64,000 nucleotides of DNA from JBDTVS01 sp040007095 (GCA_040007095.1 JBDTVS010000192.1:1-64000), one strand, 5' to 3'. Numbered from the stretch's first letter, positions 1-9,478 are shown. Notes: a model not told the origin generated them from the sequence alone. Made by a program: numbers and translations.

Positions 1-99
1 GCGACGACCGAGGATACCGGGAGTATCTGAGGGAGGAGCAACGCCGCCAGGCGGGCGCCGCGCGCCGGAAGACGTCCTAAAGCGTCGGACGCAGGACAC
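1..99. repeat. Partial copy of a dispersed TGTCC-ended element (family T)
   Basis: This stretch is a diverged copy of one half of the element seen complete at 39335-39494. The shared core is GAGCAACGCCGCCAG, followed by a terminus reading GGACAC. The plus strand can be read as a short peptide tail (GYREYLREEQRRQAG, stop at 78-80) that matches the peptide in the other copies. The terminal C is also the first base of the neighbouring gene's TAG stop on the minus strand. It could instead be the 3' end of a small gene that starts outside the window. Similarity was judged by eye. Confidence 0.6.
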
Positions 100-1196
100 T
101 AGCGCTTGTCCAGGCCGTTCTCGGCGAGGAACTTCGAGAGCAGGTCCGCCACGGCGACGTTGTTCATGTCGGCGAAGGGGATGTGCGTGTTGCCCTTGAG
201 ACCGGCGTCGGGCAACATCAGCACCTGCGCCTTGCCGCCGTACTTGGTGACCTTCTCGGCGAACAGCTTCGACAGTTTGAGGCTGTTCGTATAGCTGGCC
301 GACTTGGCGACGTTGTCGCCCCAGACCATCTGCATCGGGAACTTCGTCAGCTTCTTGAACTCCTCGAGCGGCACTTCGATGGGACCGAACCCGCCGACCG
401 GTCCTCCCGGGCCTTCGCCCTGCGGGTACACGTAGCCGACGTTCTCGTACATCACGATGCCGGCGATGTTGTTCGTCTTGAGCGCCGTCAGAATCGCACG
501 CATGCCGCCGGCGGAGTTGGTGAGCGCGACGCTCGGACCGATTTTGTCCATCAGCTTCGCCGCGGCGTCCGACTGCATCTGCGCGTTCTCGATCGTGTCG
601 AACTCGAGGTAGCGCGCTCGCGACGCCTGGTTCCACGCCTCGGGGTCCTTGGTCGGGAACTGCACCCCCTCGAACCAGTTCGGGTACTGGGCACCGAATC
701 GCCACGCGGTGAAGTTCCCCTGATCCCGCCCGACGCCAGGCCGGTAGGTGCTTTCCGTGCAGCCCCAGTTGGCGCGGCCCACCTGGGGGCCATCCCAGAT
801 GTACACAGGGTAGCCGCGGCGCAGGAAGATGCTCTGGTAGCCCTCGCCGCCGTCCCAGCGATTCAGCCACGCTGTCGCCGCGGCGCTGTGCCACATCACG
901 AGGTTGATCCGGCGCGGGTTCACCGGAATCTGATAGTCGACGTAGCCGTGATCGCAGTGAAGCGATCGTGTCTCGGCGTCGCCGAGTATCTTTCCGCCCA
1001 CCGCGAAAGAGCCCTGCTTCTGGATCGTGATGGGTGCGCCGGCTCCCTGCCGCTGGTCCTGCGCCGCCAGGTAGCCGGTGGCGAGGACGGCCATTGCGCC
1101 AGCCGCCAGAAGGCCAGTGCGCACACGAGAATGGCGACGACCGGCCGACATGCCGACGAACGCGGACTGCTCGAAACGGTCCTTCATATCACTCAT
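99..1196 (-). CDS. Exported alpha/beta-hydrolase-fold protein
   Basis: A 365-residue protein with a long basic N-region and a hydrophobic segment at about residues 27-45, ending near LAAQ, which suggests export or anchoring. The nucleophile elbow appears as LTNSAGGM, where Ser replaces the usual GxSxG context only in its first Gly. A late His in GNTHIPF could complete a triad, and the acid may lie in the preceding VWGDN strand. The substrate is unknown; the sequence resembles the esterase/lipase-like hydrolases common in acidobacteria. An ATG at 1151 would give a more ordinary signal peptide. The start used has GGGGAC a few bases upstream. The TAG stop overlaps the end of the repeat at 1-99. 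Confidence 0.8.
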   Translation of the reverse strand: MSDMKDRFEQSAFVGMSAGRRHSRVRTGLLAAGAMAVLATGYLAAQDQRQGAGAPITIQKQGSFAVGGKILGDAETRSLHCDHGYVDYQIPVNPRRINLVMWHSAAATAWLNRWDGGEGYQSIFLRRGYPVYIWDGPQVGRANWGCTESTYRPGVGRDQGNFTAWRFGAQYPNWFEGVQFPTKDPEAWNQASRARYLEFDTIENAQMQSDAAAKLMDKIGPSVALTNSAGGMRAILTALKTNNIAGIVMYENVGYVYPQGEGPGGPVGGFGPIEVPLEEFKKLTKFPMQMVWGDNVAKSASYTNSLKLSKLFAEKVTKYGGKAQVLMLPDAGLKGNTHIPFADMNNVAVADLLSKFLAENGLDKR

Positions 1197-1361
1197 GATT
1201 TGTCCCCAACTGCACGCACCAGACCAGCCTTCGCCGCGGCATGTACCGGTACGGCCCGCGGCTCACCCGAGCCACCACCGGTGCCGCCACGCAACCCGGC
1301 ACCGGACACGAGCGACGACCGCCAAAGGATTCGATGACCGTCGGCTCTCACGCGGCCAGCC

Positions 1362-2384
1362 CTACGGAAGAATGGGCAAGCCGACCAGACGGGCCGGCGT
1401 GTCCTTGAACATCCATTTCAGATCCTGTTCGCTGAACCCGGCGGCACGCAGCGCTTTCGCGGCCATCGCCAGGGCATCCGGATGATTGGGCGTACCGACC
1501 AACCCGCTGTCGCTGCCAACGAACACGTTCTGCGCGCCCAGGGTCTTGATCACCTCAATCGCGTGGGTTTTGGCAGGGCCGTCGCGGAAGAACGCGCCTG
1601 CGGTGATCTCGATGGCTCCTCCCAGCTTCACCGACTCCTGCAGCTGCGGAACGGACATGCTCGTGAACTGCGGCCCCAGCAGCGGGTGGGTCACGATGAT
1701 CCTGGTGATGCCGCGCTTCTTGGCCTCGGCCATGATTTCGAGCGCCTCTTCGGGCTCCACATGACCGGTGGCAAGGGTGAGATTGCGCTCCTTGATCAGG
1801 TCCAGAACCTCGAGGACTTCGGGAATCAGCTTCCCGTTGCGCGACACGATGGCCTTGGTCCGCGTTTCCTTGTTGTAGTTGACCTCGTGCTCGGAATCGT
1901 GGGTCGGCATCCACACGATCCGCCCCCAGGTCCCATCCACGTCAGCCATGTAGCGGACCGCCATGGGATTCACGCCACCGACGGGCGTGTCCATCGTCAC
2001 GCTGCCGAAGACCTCGATCCCCTGGGTGCCGTACTTGCGAATCAGCTGGGCGAGGCCAGCCGTCTCCGTCCAGTGGTTCTTGAGGACGACGCCGCGCATG
2101 CCCCGCTCTTTGGCGAGCTTCACGACCTCGAACGCGTCCCACTGCCTGGCGTAGCTGTCGGGCCCGTGGTGCGCGTGCAGGTCGATGGCTCCGGTGAGCG
2201 CAGGATCCGTCAGCTTCTGATCGACGGACGGCTTTGGGTTTCGAGCCTTGTACGGTTCCCAGTGCGCCTTGGGGGAGATCTGCGCCAGAAGCGGCCCCCA
2301 ACCATATTGCACGCTCACCGCCACAGTCGCCAGCGCCGCGCACGACACGCCGATCAACAGTCGCTTGGTTCTTGGCATCGCCAT
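1362..2384 (-). CDS. Secreted DUF6282-family metal-dependent hydrolase (copy A)
   Basis: A 340-residue protein with an N-terminal signal or anchor segment (residues 8-27). The amidohydrolase-like metal site is visible: DLHAHH at about residue 69, LATGH near residue 206, VTHPLLGP near 233, and GSDSG near the C-terminus. These HxH...H...H...D elements are as expected for a TIM-barrel metallohydrolase related to DUF6282. The substrate is unknown. It follows a TonB-dependent receptor on the same strand (gap about 200 bp) and may act on what the receptor imports. A GGAGG lies 9 bases before the ATG. It is clearly paralogous to the plus-strand gene at 6191. Confidence 0.82.
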   Translation of the reverse strand: MAMPRTKRLLIGVSCAALATVAVSVQYGWGPLLAQISPKAHWEPYKARNPKPSVDQKLTDPALTGAIDLHAHHGPDSYARQWDAFEVVKLAKERGMRGVVLKNHWTETAGLAQLIRKYGTQGIEVFGSVTMDTPVGGVNPMAVRYMADVDGTWGRIVWMPTHDSEHEVNYNKETRTKAIVSRNGKLIPEVLEVLDLIKERNLTLATGHVEPEEALEIMAEAKKRGITRIIVTHPLLGPQFTSMSVPQLQESVKLGGAIEITAGAFFRDGPAKTHAIEVIKTLGAQNVFVGSDSGLVGTPNHPDALAMAAKALRAAGFSEQDLKWMFKDTPARLVGLPILP

Positions 2385-2581
2385 TCTCTCAGTCCTCCCG
2401 CGGAGTCCGCGGCTTGTTGCTCGAGCTTCATCGCGCCGCTTCGCTCCGGCGTTGCCTCGCCGGCGACGAACCCGTGCAGGGCGCCGAGAACGGCGGTCTT
2501 ACAGCGGGAAGGAATCGCAGCGAAACTATACTCCGCTGCCGGGCGACCGTCCATGACTGCCGTCTCTCTTTCAAGGCGCTC

Positions 2582-5500
2582 TCAGAAGTCGAATTGCACG
2601 CTGAACTTTGCAAACCGCCCCGGAATGATCTGCGTCCGCTGGAGGTACGTGCTGAGGTTCGCAGGGTTGTAGGCGTTGTTCCGCGCCACCGCAGACGAGG
2701 TATTCGGGAAGTTGAAGATGTCCACGCCGACATTCGCTCTGGTGCGGGCGACGCGCACCACGCGGCCGATGCGCACGTTGTTCTCGACGCGCATATCGGT
2801 GTAGTTCGGCCGGCCCGGGTCGCGCAGGTTCACGACCGGCGAGACCCCCGAGAGCGGTGCTCGACCGATCTGGTTGAAGAACTCGCTGCCCGCGCCCGTC
2901 GGCACGGTGTAGTTGGCCGCATCGGTCAGCGCCGTCGGAACCGCCGACAGCGTGGTCCCCAGACTGATATCGGAGGCCCAGGCCAGGAAACGCCGCCGGA
3001 TCCTGGGGACGAGATAGGTGGCCGAGCCGCTGTACTGCGTCAGGTATGGCTCTTCGAGGTGGCAGCCACGCAGGGTCCCTGGATTGTCCGGGTTGGAGCC
3101 GCAGATATGCGAGGTCCGCTTGCCCGTTTGCGTGCCGCCGCGAAGAATCAAGCCGTTTTTCATGCGGGCGGAGACGTTGACGTCGATGTCGTGAAAGCGC
3201 GTGTAGACGTCGTGCTCCGAATCGGCCGGGAGCACCAGATTATTGGTGCCGAGTGTGTTGCTGTTGATGTCGTACAGCCCGCCGATGGTCGAGCCGTCGA
3301 GCGGCGACACGATGCGGTACTCCGCATACGCCGCCGACGTGATTCTCCCACTGGCATCGACGATGAAGTTGGGGATGTTGAGGTTGTCCGTGTAGGTGAA
3401 ATTGCCCTGCCAGCGGCGGCGATACGAAAGTTCAACCGACAACCGGGGTCCGATCTGCTGTTGGACCGAGAACCCGAATTGATAGTCGTCGGGCCGAACG
3501 CCCCATCCGCCGAGCAGGCGCTGGTCGGTCACCGTGGTCGTCGGGACGGCAGTCCCGAGGGTGCCAAGGTTGACCGCGGCGCAGTTGTCCACCGCGGGAA
3601 CGGCGAGCCCAGGCCCCTGTACCGCTCCGTTCCTGATATCGCAGTCGACGATCAGATTGTTGTTGTTGTCGGTCCAGCTTCTCGCCGGCGTCGTGTTCGA
3701 CAGCGCCGCGGTGGGGTTGTTGTTCTGATACGGGGGGTCATTCGACGCGGCCGACATGTAATGGCCGAAGTTGAACTTGACCGCCGTTCTGCCATTGCCG
3801 AACAGGTCGTAGGCGACGCCGACGCGCGGGGTCAAGTCGCGGTAACCCGAGACTGCCACGCCGGCTGGAAACGTGATCGCGTTGGGCACGAGAAGGCCGG
3901 GGCCATACACCTGCTCCGGATACCCGCTCGACGCGGCATCGAAGCGGAGGGCGGCCTGGATCGTGAGCTGTCCACGGGTCCACTGATCCTCGACGTAGAG
4001 GCCCGTGGCTTTGACATAGTTCCTCACGGCGGCGGCCGGACTTGGATATCCGTTCACCGCGGTGACCGTGAAGCTTCTCGCGCCGGTGAGGCGGTTGATC
4101 GTGATGAGGAGGCCCTCGGTTCCTGCGGCGTGGCCTTCGAGCGTTTGCTCGGAATAGAAGCCGTCGTACCCGACCCGCAGGTTGTGTCCCCCGGTCACGT
4201 AGGCCGCGCTCGCGCGCCAGCGGGGGTTGAGGCTCAGATTGTTGTTCCACTGCTGCGCGCCGGTCGTCACCGTGGCGTTCGCCGGCAGACCGGGGATGTT
4301 GACGTTGGTCTGCGTGATGCGCGTCACCGCCGGATCGTAGCTCGGCCGCGCCTGCCCGCCGGTCAGGGCGCGGAATCCCGAGAAGCCGGCTTCCAGCAGG
4401 AGACGGTTGGTCCGGGGTGACGTCCAGGTTACCTGCGGCAGCGTCTGCGGCCGGGCGTCGGTCGTGCCGCCGGCCTCGGGCGACGTGATGCTCGATCCGC
4501 CCACCAGACTGCCGCCGCCGTTGTAGAAGTTCTCGCGGTATTGCTGCGAGTGCGCGAACGTGACCTTGTTTCGCTGCGTGACCTGCCACGTCAGCCGGAC
4601 ACTGCCCTCACGGAATCGCGCGTCATTCAGCGCCGTGCGGCTGAAGTCCGGTACATACAGTTGGTCCAGTCCGAGCGTCGAGGGCACGATGTTCGCGTTC
4701 TTGTTGTAGTAGACGCCTGAGACGTTCTGGTCCGTCCGATTGTTACGGACGGTTCCGAAGTACCACAGGCGATCCTTTCTGACTGGTCCACCGGCCGAGA
4801 CGTTGACGTCCTGCAGCTTGATCACGTTGCGATTGGCGCTCGGGAGACTCGGATTCTCCGCGAGCAGCTGGTCGCTGACGTTGTTGCCCTGCAGACTGCC
4901 ATTCGAGAAGTTGTAGTAGAGGGACCCTTCGAGCTTGTTGCCGCCCGCGCGCGGAATGATGTTGATGACCGGCCCTCCGACCTCGGCGGCGCCGAGGCCG
5001 CCTGAAGAGACGATCTGCACCTCCTGTGCGTTGGAAATGTCGGGGAGAAACGAGCCGGAGCCGCTGCCGTAGCGCGATCCGCCAGTCGACAGACCGTCCA
5101 CTTGCAGACGTCCCTCTCCGAACCCCCGGCTCCCGAACCCCGTGGCGCCGGCGCCCTCCATCTGCACCGTGGTCACGATCTCGCCCAGATTGAGGCCGCC
5201 CATATCAGTCCCGCCCCCGAGACCCGTCACCCTCATTCCAGGGATGAGCGTGGCCAGGCTCATCCAATCGCGTGCGATTGGCAGCGTCGTGATGACATCG
5301 CGGCGCAACACATCCTCGCGTTGCGCGCTCTGGACGTTGACGATCGGCGCCTGGGCTGATACGAGCACGGTTTCTGTCAGCGGCCCGACGCTGAGCTCGC
5401 CGTTGATCTGAGCGGCAAACGCCCCTTCAAGCTCAACGCCCTCGCGTCTGATGGTCGTGAAACCGGTCAGCGTGAACGTCACCGTATAGGTGCCACCCGG

Positions 5501-5731
5501 CAGATCGATGATGCGATAGAAACCGCGGCCGTCGGTCACGCCCGTGCGTGTCCGTTCGATCAAGGCGGGGCTGGCGACTTCCACGGTGACGCCTGGCACC
5601 ACATCGCCCGAGGCGTCGCGCACGACACCGGTAATGGATGCCTGCGCCGCCTGGGCGGAGGCGACGGTGGGAGAGGCCGCCGCAGCGATGGCGACCACTG
5701 AACACAAGAGAATCCGGCACGCTCTGAACAC
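2582..5731 (-). CDS. TonB-dependent receptor, Oar-like (receptor 1)
   Basis: An outer-membrane receptor of 1049 residues. It has a signal peptide ending near SAQ (residues 1-27), a carboxypeptidase-regulatory-like beta-sandwich beginning ASITGVVRDASG, a plug region starting around APIVNVQSAQ, and a long beta-barrel ending in KFSVQFDF with the expected terminal aromatic residue. The open frame extends 82 codons further upstream. A GTG at 5729-5731 with AGGGGAGG five bases before it gives the proper signal peptide, so that start was chosen. The transported substrate cannot be read from sequence. Copy A of the DUF6282 hydrolase lies directly downstream, suggesting a two-gene unit. Confidence 0.92.
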   Translation of the reverse strand: MFRACRILLCSVVAIAAAASPTVASAQAAQASITGVVRDASGDVVPGVTVEVASPALIERTRTGVTDGRGFYRIIDLPGGTYTVTFTLTGFTTIRREGVELEGAFAAQINGELSVGPLTETVLVSAQAPIVNVQSAQREDVLRRDVITTLPIARDWMSLATLIPGMRVTGLGGGTDMGGLNLGEIVTTVQMEGAGATGFGSRGFGEGRLQVDGLSTGGSRYGSGSGSFLPDISNAQEVQIVSSGGLGAAEVGGPVINIIPRAGGNKLEGSLYYNFSNGSLQGNNVSDQLLAENPSLPSANRNVIKLQDVNVSAGGPVRKDRLWYFGTVRNNRTDQNVSGVYYNKNANIVPSTLGLDQLYVPDFSRTALNDARFREGSVRLTWQVTQRNKVTFAHSQQYRENFYNGGGSLVGGSSITSPEAGGTTDARPQTLPQVTWTSPRTNRLLLEAGFSGFRALTGGQARPSYDPAVTRITQTNVNIPGLPANATVTTGAQQWNNNLSLNPRWRASAAYVTGGHNLRVGYDGFYSEQTLEGHAAGTEGLLITINRLTGARSFTVTAVNGYPSPAAAVRNYVKATGLYVEDQWTRGQLTIQAALRFDAASSGYPEQVYGPGLLVPNAITFPAGVAVSGYRDLTPRVGVAYDLFGNGRTAVKFNFGHYMSAASNDPPYQNNNPTAALSNTTPARSWTDNNNNLIVDCDIRNGAVQGPGLAVPAVDNCAAVNLGTLGTAVPTTTVTDQRLLGGWGVRPDDYQFGFSVQQQIGPRLSVELSYRRRWQGNFTYTDNLNIPNFIVDASGRITSAAYAEYRIVSPLDGSTIGGLYDINSNTLGTNNLVLPADSEHDVYTRFHDIDVNVSARMKNGLILRGGTQTGKRTSHICGSNPDNPGTLRGCHLEEPYLTQYSGSATYLVPRIRRRFLAWASDISLGTTLSAVPTALTDAANYTVPTGAGSEFFNQIGRAPLSGVSPVVNLRDPGRPNYTDMRVENNVRIGRVVRVARTRANVGVDIFNFPNTSSAVARNNAYNPANLSTYLQRTQIIPGRFAKFSVQFDF

Positions 5732-5994
5732 GAAGACCTCCCCTGTGCGCCGACGGGAGCGGCGTTGCTCGATGGCAGCGGATTGACGATCAGCAGTTGG
5801 CGGGATTGTAGGGCCCGGCACTGATGAATGATGACGCTGCGACAATTGATGACAATTCCGGCTTTGCTTCGCAGTCCGCTGGCTTCTCATAATCCGCACG
5901 GTCACGTTTGCGGTTGTCCCCGGCGCGCGCGTTCTTCCCCCGGTTTCGTTGGACACGATCTTCAAGTTGGACACCACTCACTCTCTTTGGCATC

Positions 5995-6069
5995 GACAAC
6001 GCGCGGTGGGGGCAGCCGACACAGGTGCTCGCCGGGCGCCTGGTGAAGTTCAGCGTCCAACTCGACTTC
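5995..6069 (+). pseudogene. 3'-end relic of a second TonB-dependent receptor
   Basis: The plus strand encodes NARWGQPTQVLAGRLVKF followed by SVQLDF, a typical receptor C-terminus (compare WGQPTQILPARFAKIGVQFDF-type ends of the receptor at 44414). The usual stop after the final Phe is missing and no barrel-coding sequence remains upstream, so this is a remnant. It lies 122 bases before a DUF6282 gene on the same strand, mirroring the receptor-DUF6282 order on the other strand. The rest of 5732-6190 shows only the divergent upstream regions; I see no other gene there. Confidence 0.72.
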
Positions 6070-6190
6070 CAAGGAGAGGACCAGGCGAAGCGCGGTAAAC
6101 TCTTCGCACCCGTACTGACTGAACCTTCGGTCGGACGTCAACGACGCGAACTTCCCGGCCGCGAAGTAGCACACAACTTAGGAGCTGAGC

Positions 6191-7363
6191 ATGAATGTCG
6201 TAGGTAAGCATCCGTTCATCGCGATGTCGGCGACCGTGGTCGCCGTGGTATTCACGTTCGCGGCGCTGGTGGGCGGCCAGGCGCCGCAGGGGGAGCGCGG
6301 CGCCGGCGCGGCCGGCCAGGGACGCGGCGAAGGTCGAGGGCGCGGACCGGCGATGAAGCTGAGCGACCCGGTCATCACCGATCCCGCGATCCAGAACGGC
6401 GGCATCGATCTGCACGCGCATCAGGATCCCGACAGCAACGGGCCGAGCTACGGTCAGGCCGCGCGATCCGACGACGCGATGGACTTGTATGAGCGGGCCA
6501 AGGCCGCCGGCATGCGCGGCTTCGTCATCAAGATGCATCTCGATCAGAGCGCGAGTCTGGCCTACTACATGCGCAAGCTCCATCCCGAAATGGAGATCTT
6601 TGGCGGCATGGGGTCGAACTTCACCACGGGGTCGAAGGTCAACCCGTGGGCGATCATCCACATGGCCGAGATGAAGGGCGGCTGGGGCCGGATTGTGTGG
6701 ATGCCGAGCTGGGATTCCGAGAACAGCTCGCACAAGGTTGGAAACTACATGACGAACCTGGCGCCGCGGCGCGCCCCGTTCTTCGACCCGCCGTTCGTGT
6801 CGGTGGCGCAGTGTGCCGGTGGCGGCCGGTTCTGGGCGAACTATCCGAAGGCCTGCGACGGCGGCAGTCTGCTGCCGGAGGTGAAGGCGGCGATCAAGGT
6901 CATCGCGACCACCAAGACCCGCGACAGCAACGGCGACCTGATTCTCGCCACGGGCCACAATTCGCCGGAAGAGGACATGATGATAATCAAGGAGGCGGTG
7001 AGCGCCGGCGTCAAGCACATCATCATCACCCACCCGCTCCTCGACGTCGTCGGCATGACGCCCGCGCAGATCAAGGAGGCGGTCGCGCTCGGTCCTGAAA
7101 TCTACGCGGAGTTCGTGTCGCCGTTCGGGAACCAGGACCCCGCCTCGCCGGCGGTGCAGCAGACCATCGCAGGCATTCGCGCGGCTGGCATCGACCACGC
7201 GTTCGTGTCGAGCGATACCGGCCAGCTCAACTCCGTGTTTCAGCCTGATGCGCTGGCGAAGTGCGCGAAGGTGTTACGCGCGAACGGTTTCACCGAGCAG
7301 GAGCTGGCGAAGCTGTTCAAGATCAATCCCGCGAAGATTCTCGGGCTGACGCCGCCCGCGTGA
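6191..7363 (+). CDS. Secreted DUF6282-family metal-dependent hydrolase (copy B)
   Basis: A 390-residue paralogue of the gene at 1362. It has a signal segment (residues 8-25), a Gly/Arg-rich linker, and then the metal motifs IDLHAHQDPD, TGHNSPEED, ITHPLLD and SSDTGQ in the same order as copy A. Compared with copy A it carries an insertion of about 40 residues in the middle, after the WMPSWDSE motif. A TTAGGAG lies upstream of the ATG at good spacing. The products are probably periplasmic amidohydrolase-superfamily enzymes; the reaction is unknown. Downstream on the same strand are a PQQ-type enzyme and a serine hydrolase, possibly one operon. Confidence 0.85.
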   Translation: MNVVGKHPFIAMSATVVAVVFTFAALVGGQAPQGERGAGAAGQGRGEGRGRGPAMKLSDPVITDPAIQNGGIDLHAHQDPDSNGPSYGQAARSDDAMDLYERAKAAGMRGFVIKMHLDQSASLAYYMRKLHPEMEIFGGMGSNFTTGSKVNPWAIIHMAEMKGGWGRIVWMPSWDSENSSHKVGNYMTNLAPRRAPFFDPPFVSVAQCAGGGRFWANYPKACDGGSLLPEVKAAIKVIATTKTRDSNGDLILATGHNSPEEDMMIIKEAVSAGVKHIIITHPLLDVVGMTPAQIKEAVALGPEIYAEFVSPFGNQDPASPAVQQTIAGIRAAGIDHAFVSSDTGQLNSVFQPDALAKCAKVLRANGFTEQELAKLFKINPAKILGLTPPA

Positions 7364-7377
7364 ACGCAGTAGGCGGC

Positions 7378-7403
7378 GACATGCTGGAACGACATGCTGG
7401 AAC
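7378..7403 (+). repeat. Tandem duplication of a 13-bp unit
   Basis: GACATGCTGGAAC occurs twice back to back in the spacer between the DUF6282 gene and the PQQ-type gene. Two perfect copies suggest slippage or a recent duplication. No function is evident. Confidence 0.8.
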
Positions 7404-7439
7404 AGAGGGCGGCGATGCGATCGACGGGAAGGTTGATGT

Positions 7440-9434
7440 TTGATGTCGATGTCTGGTGATCCTCGCCGGTCCACGTGGGCCGTCGCCCTCTCTGCCGCGA
7501 TCGCCCTGGTCGGGCACGCGTCTGCTCAGGCCCAGACGGCTGACGCGGGCCGGCAGGTATTCGCCAGCCGTTGCGCTTCGTGCCACGGTACGCGTGGAGC
7601 CGGGGGCGAACTGGGCCCCTCGATCGTCGCGCGCATACCGCTTCGCAACGATCAGGAGATCGAGGCCGTCATCCGTGAAGGGGTAGCGGGCGCCGGAATG
7701 CCGGCGTTTCCGAACCTGTCGCGTGCGGAAGCCGGCGACCTGGTGGCGTTCCTGCGCACGCTGCGACCGGGCAGCACGACGGGGCCGCGCCGGGTCCATG
7801 TCGCCATAGTCGGCGGCGGTTCGCTCGACGGAGTCGTACTGAACGAGAGTCGTGGCGAGCTGCAGGTGCTCGGCGACGATCGTGTGGTCCACCTGCTTCG
7901 CGAAGCCGCCGGCGGACGCTACCGCCGCGTGACCTCGCAGGTCGCGTGGCCTGGTTATGACGGACAGCCGAGCGGCAACCGGTACAGTCCGATCGCGCGT
8001 ATCACCGCCGCCAACGCCTCACGCCTCGTGCCCAAGTGGGTATTCACGCTGCCCGGTGCTTCGCAGCTCCAGGTGACGCCGGTGGTCGTCGACGGCGTGA
8101 TGTACGTGACAGCGGCCAACGATCTCTATGCGCTCGACGCCGGCAGCGGGCGCCAGCTCTGGAACTATCGCCGGCCGCGCACGCGGGGGGTGGCGGGCGT
8201 GGCGGCTCGCGGCGTCAACCGGGGAGTCGCCGTCGGTGGCGACCGCCTCTTCATGACGACCGACCACGCACACCTCATTGCCATCAACCGCATGACCGGC
8301 GCCCCGCTGTGGGACACGGAGATGGCCGACTGGCACCAGAACTACAACGGCACCGGAGCACCGCTCGTTGTCGACGGGCTGGTCATCTCGGGCATCGCCG
8401 GAGGCGACGAGGGCGCGCGCGGATTCGTGGCGGCGTTCGATCAGGCGACCGGCAGGGAGCTGTGGCGGTTCTGGGCGGTTCCGGCACGTGGCGAGCCCGG
8501 ATCGGAGACGTGGAAGGGCAGCGCCATCGACCATCCGGGCGCCACCACCTGGCGGACGGGCAGCTACGACCCGGCCTCGGGCACGTTGTACTGGGCGATC
8601 GGCAATCCCGGGCCGGACATGATTGGCGACGATCGGCAAGGCGACAACCTCTACTCCGATTCGGTCGTTGCGCTCGACGTCAAGACGGGCCGCCTCAAGT
8701 GGCACTTTCAATTCACGCCGCACGATGTGCACGACTACGATGCCCAGGAGCCGCTGGTGCTCGTCGACGTCACGTGGAAGGGTCAACCGCGCAAGCTGCT
8801 GGTGCAGGCCAATCGCAACGGCTACTTTTACGTCCTTGATCGTACGACGGGCGAGTATCTGCTCGGCACGCAGTATGTGAAGGACGTGACGTGGGCGTCC
8901 GGATTGATGCCGGATGGACGGCCCATCGTCGTGCCGAACATGGAAGCGACCCACGAGGGCCGGCGCGTGTGCCCATCGCTTGAAGGGGCATCGAATTGGT
9001 ATTCGGCGTCGTTCAGCCCGCGTTCCGGGCTCTTCTACGTGCAGACCAACGACAAGTGCGGCATCTTCACGCGCGTGGATCAGGCGTGGGAGCCGGGCAA
9101 GAGCTTCATGGGCGGCACCTTCGCCGCCGCGCCCGAGCCTGCCAAGCGCGTCTTGCGGGCGATCGACGTGCAGACCGGCAAAGTCAGTTGGGAGCTTCCG
9201 CAGTTCGGCGCGGTGGACTCGTGGGGCGGCGTGCTGAGCACGGCCGGCGACGTGGTGTTCTTCTGCGACGACAGCGGGGCGTTCTCGGCGGCGGACGCCC
9301 GCAACGGAAAGCTGCTCTGGAACTTCCAGACGAGTCAGGTGTGGAAGTCCTCGCCAATGACCTACGTCTTCGACGAACGTCAATACGTGGCGGTGGCGTC
9401 CGGGCCGAGTATCCTGGCCTTTGGTCTCCCCTAG
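7440..9434 (+). CDS. Cytochrome c-PQQ-dependent dehydrogenase-like beta-propeller
   Basis: A 664-residue exported protein. The signal peptide ends near ASAQ (residue 30). A class I cytochrome c domain follows with haem motif C45-ASCH-49 and a likely axial Met in GAGMPAFPN. A PQQ-type eight-bladed propeller occupies about residues 165-664 with repeated W-motif features (for example LYALDAGSGRQLWNYRRP, VVALDVKTGRLKWHFQF). Substrate oxidation at PQQ would pass electrons through the fused haem to the periplasmic chain. The cytochrome domain is N-terminal, whereas many quinohaemoproteins carry it C-terminally. Several ATGs cluster at the 5' end, so the exact start is uncertain. A serine hydrolase follows 47 bases later. 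Confidence 0.88.
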   Translation: MMSMSGDPRRSTWAVALSAAIALVGHASAQAQTADAGRQVFASRCASCHGTRGAGGELGPSIVARIPLRNDQEIEAVIREGVAGAGMPAFPNLSRAEAGDLVAFLRTLRPGSTTGPRRVHVAIVGGGSLDGVVLNESRGELQVLGDDRVVHLLREAAGGRYRRVTSQVAWPGYDGQPSGNRYSPIARITAANASRLVPKWVFTLPGASQLQVTPVVVDGVMYVTAANDLYALDAGSGRQLWNYRRPRTRGVAGVAARGVNRGVAVGGDRLFMTTDHAHLIAINRMTGAPLWDTEMADWHQNYNGTGAPLVVDGLVISGIAGGDEGARGFVAAFDQATGRELWRFWAVPARGEPGSETWKGSAIDHPGATTWRTGSYDPASGTLYWAIGNPGPDMIGDDRQGDNLYSDSVVALDVKTGRLKWHFQFTPHDVHDYDAQEPLVLVDVTWKGQPRKLLVQANRNGYFYVLDRTTGEYLLGTQYVKDVTWASGLMPDGRPIVVPNMEATHEGRRVCPSLEGASNWYSASFSPRSGLFYVQTNDKCGIFTRVDQAWEPGKSFMGGTFAAAPEPAKRVLRAIDVQTGKVSWELPQFGAVDSWGGVLSTAGDVVFFCDDSGAFSAADARNGKLLWNFQTSQVWKSSPMTYVFDERQYVAVASGPSILAFGLP

Positions 9435-9478
9435 GGAATCTCTGCGATCTCTGCGTTGAGACGTTGTGATTAGAGGAA
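9435..9478 (+). repeat. Single arm of a dispersed CTCTGCG repeat (family C)
   Basis: The spacer carries ATCTCTGCGATCTCTGCG followed by TTGAGACGTTGTGA. A close match to its second part (CTCTGCGTCAAAACGTTGTGA) lies at 60618-60638. It belongs with the CACGAAG/CACCGAG-type palindromic intergenic repeats of this window, of which one arm is present here. Confidence 0.55.

Noticed and set aside
3..80. C-terminal end of a real gene entering from the left edge
   Set aside because: The peptide looks convincing, but the same sequence recurs in the dispersed family T copies, so it is described as a repeat.
183..1337. Long Arg/Leu-rich open frames opposite real genes, here and throughout the window
   Set aside because: They are antisense or shifted shadows caused by high GC. 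They lack motifs, ribosome sites and plausible composition.
2400..2581. Repeat or element between receptor 1 and DUF6282 copy A
   Set aside because: GC-rich short palindromes only, and no match to the three repeat families.
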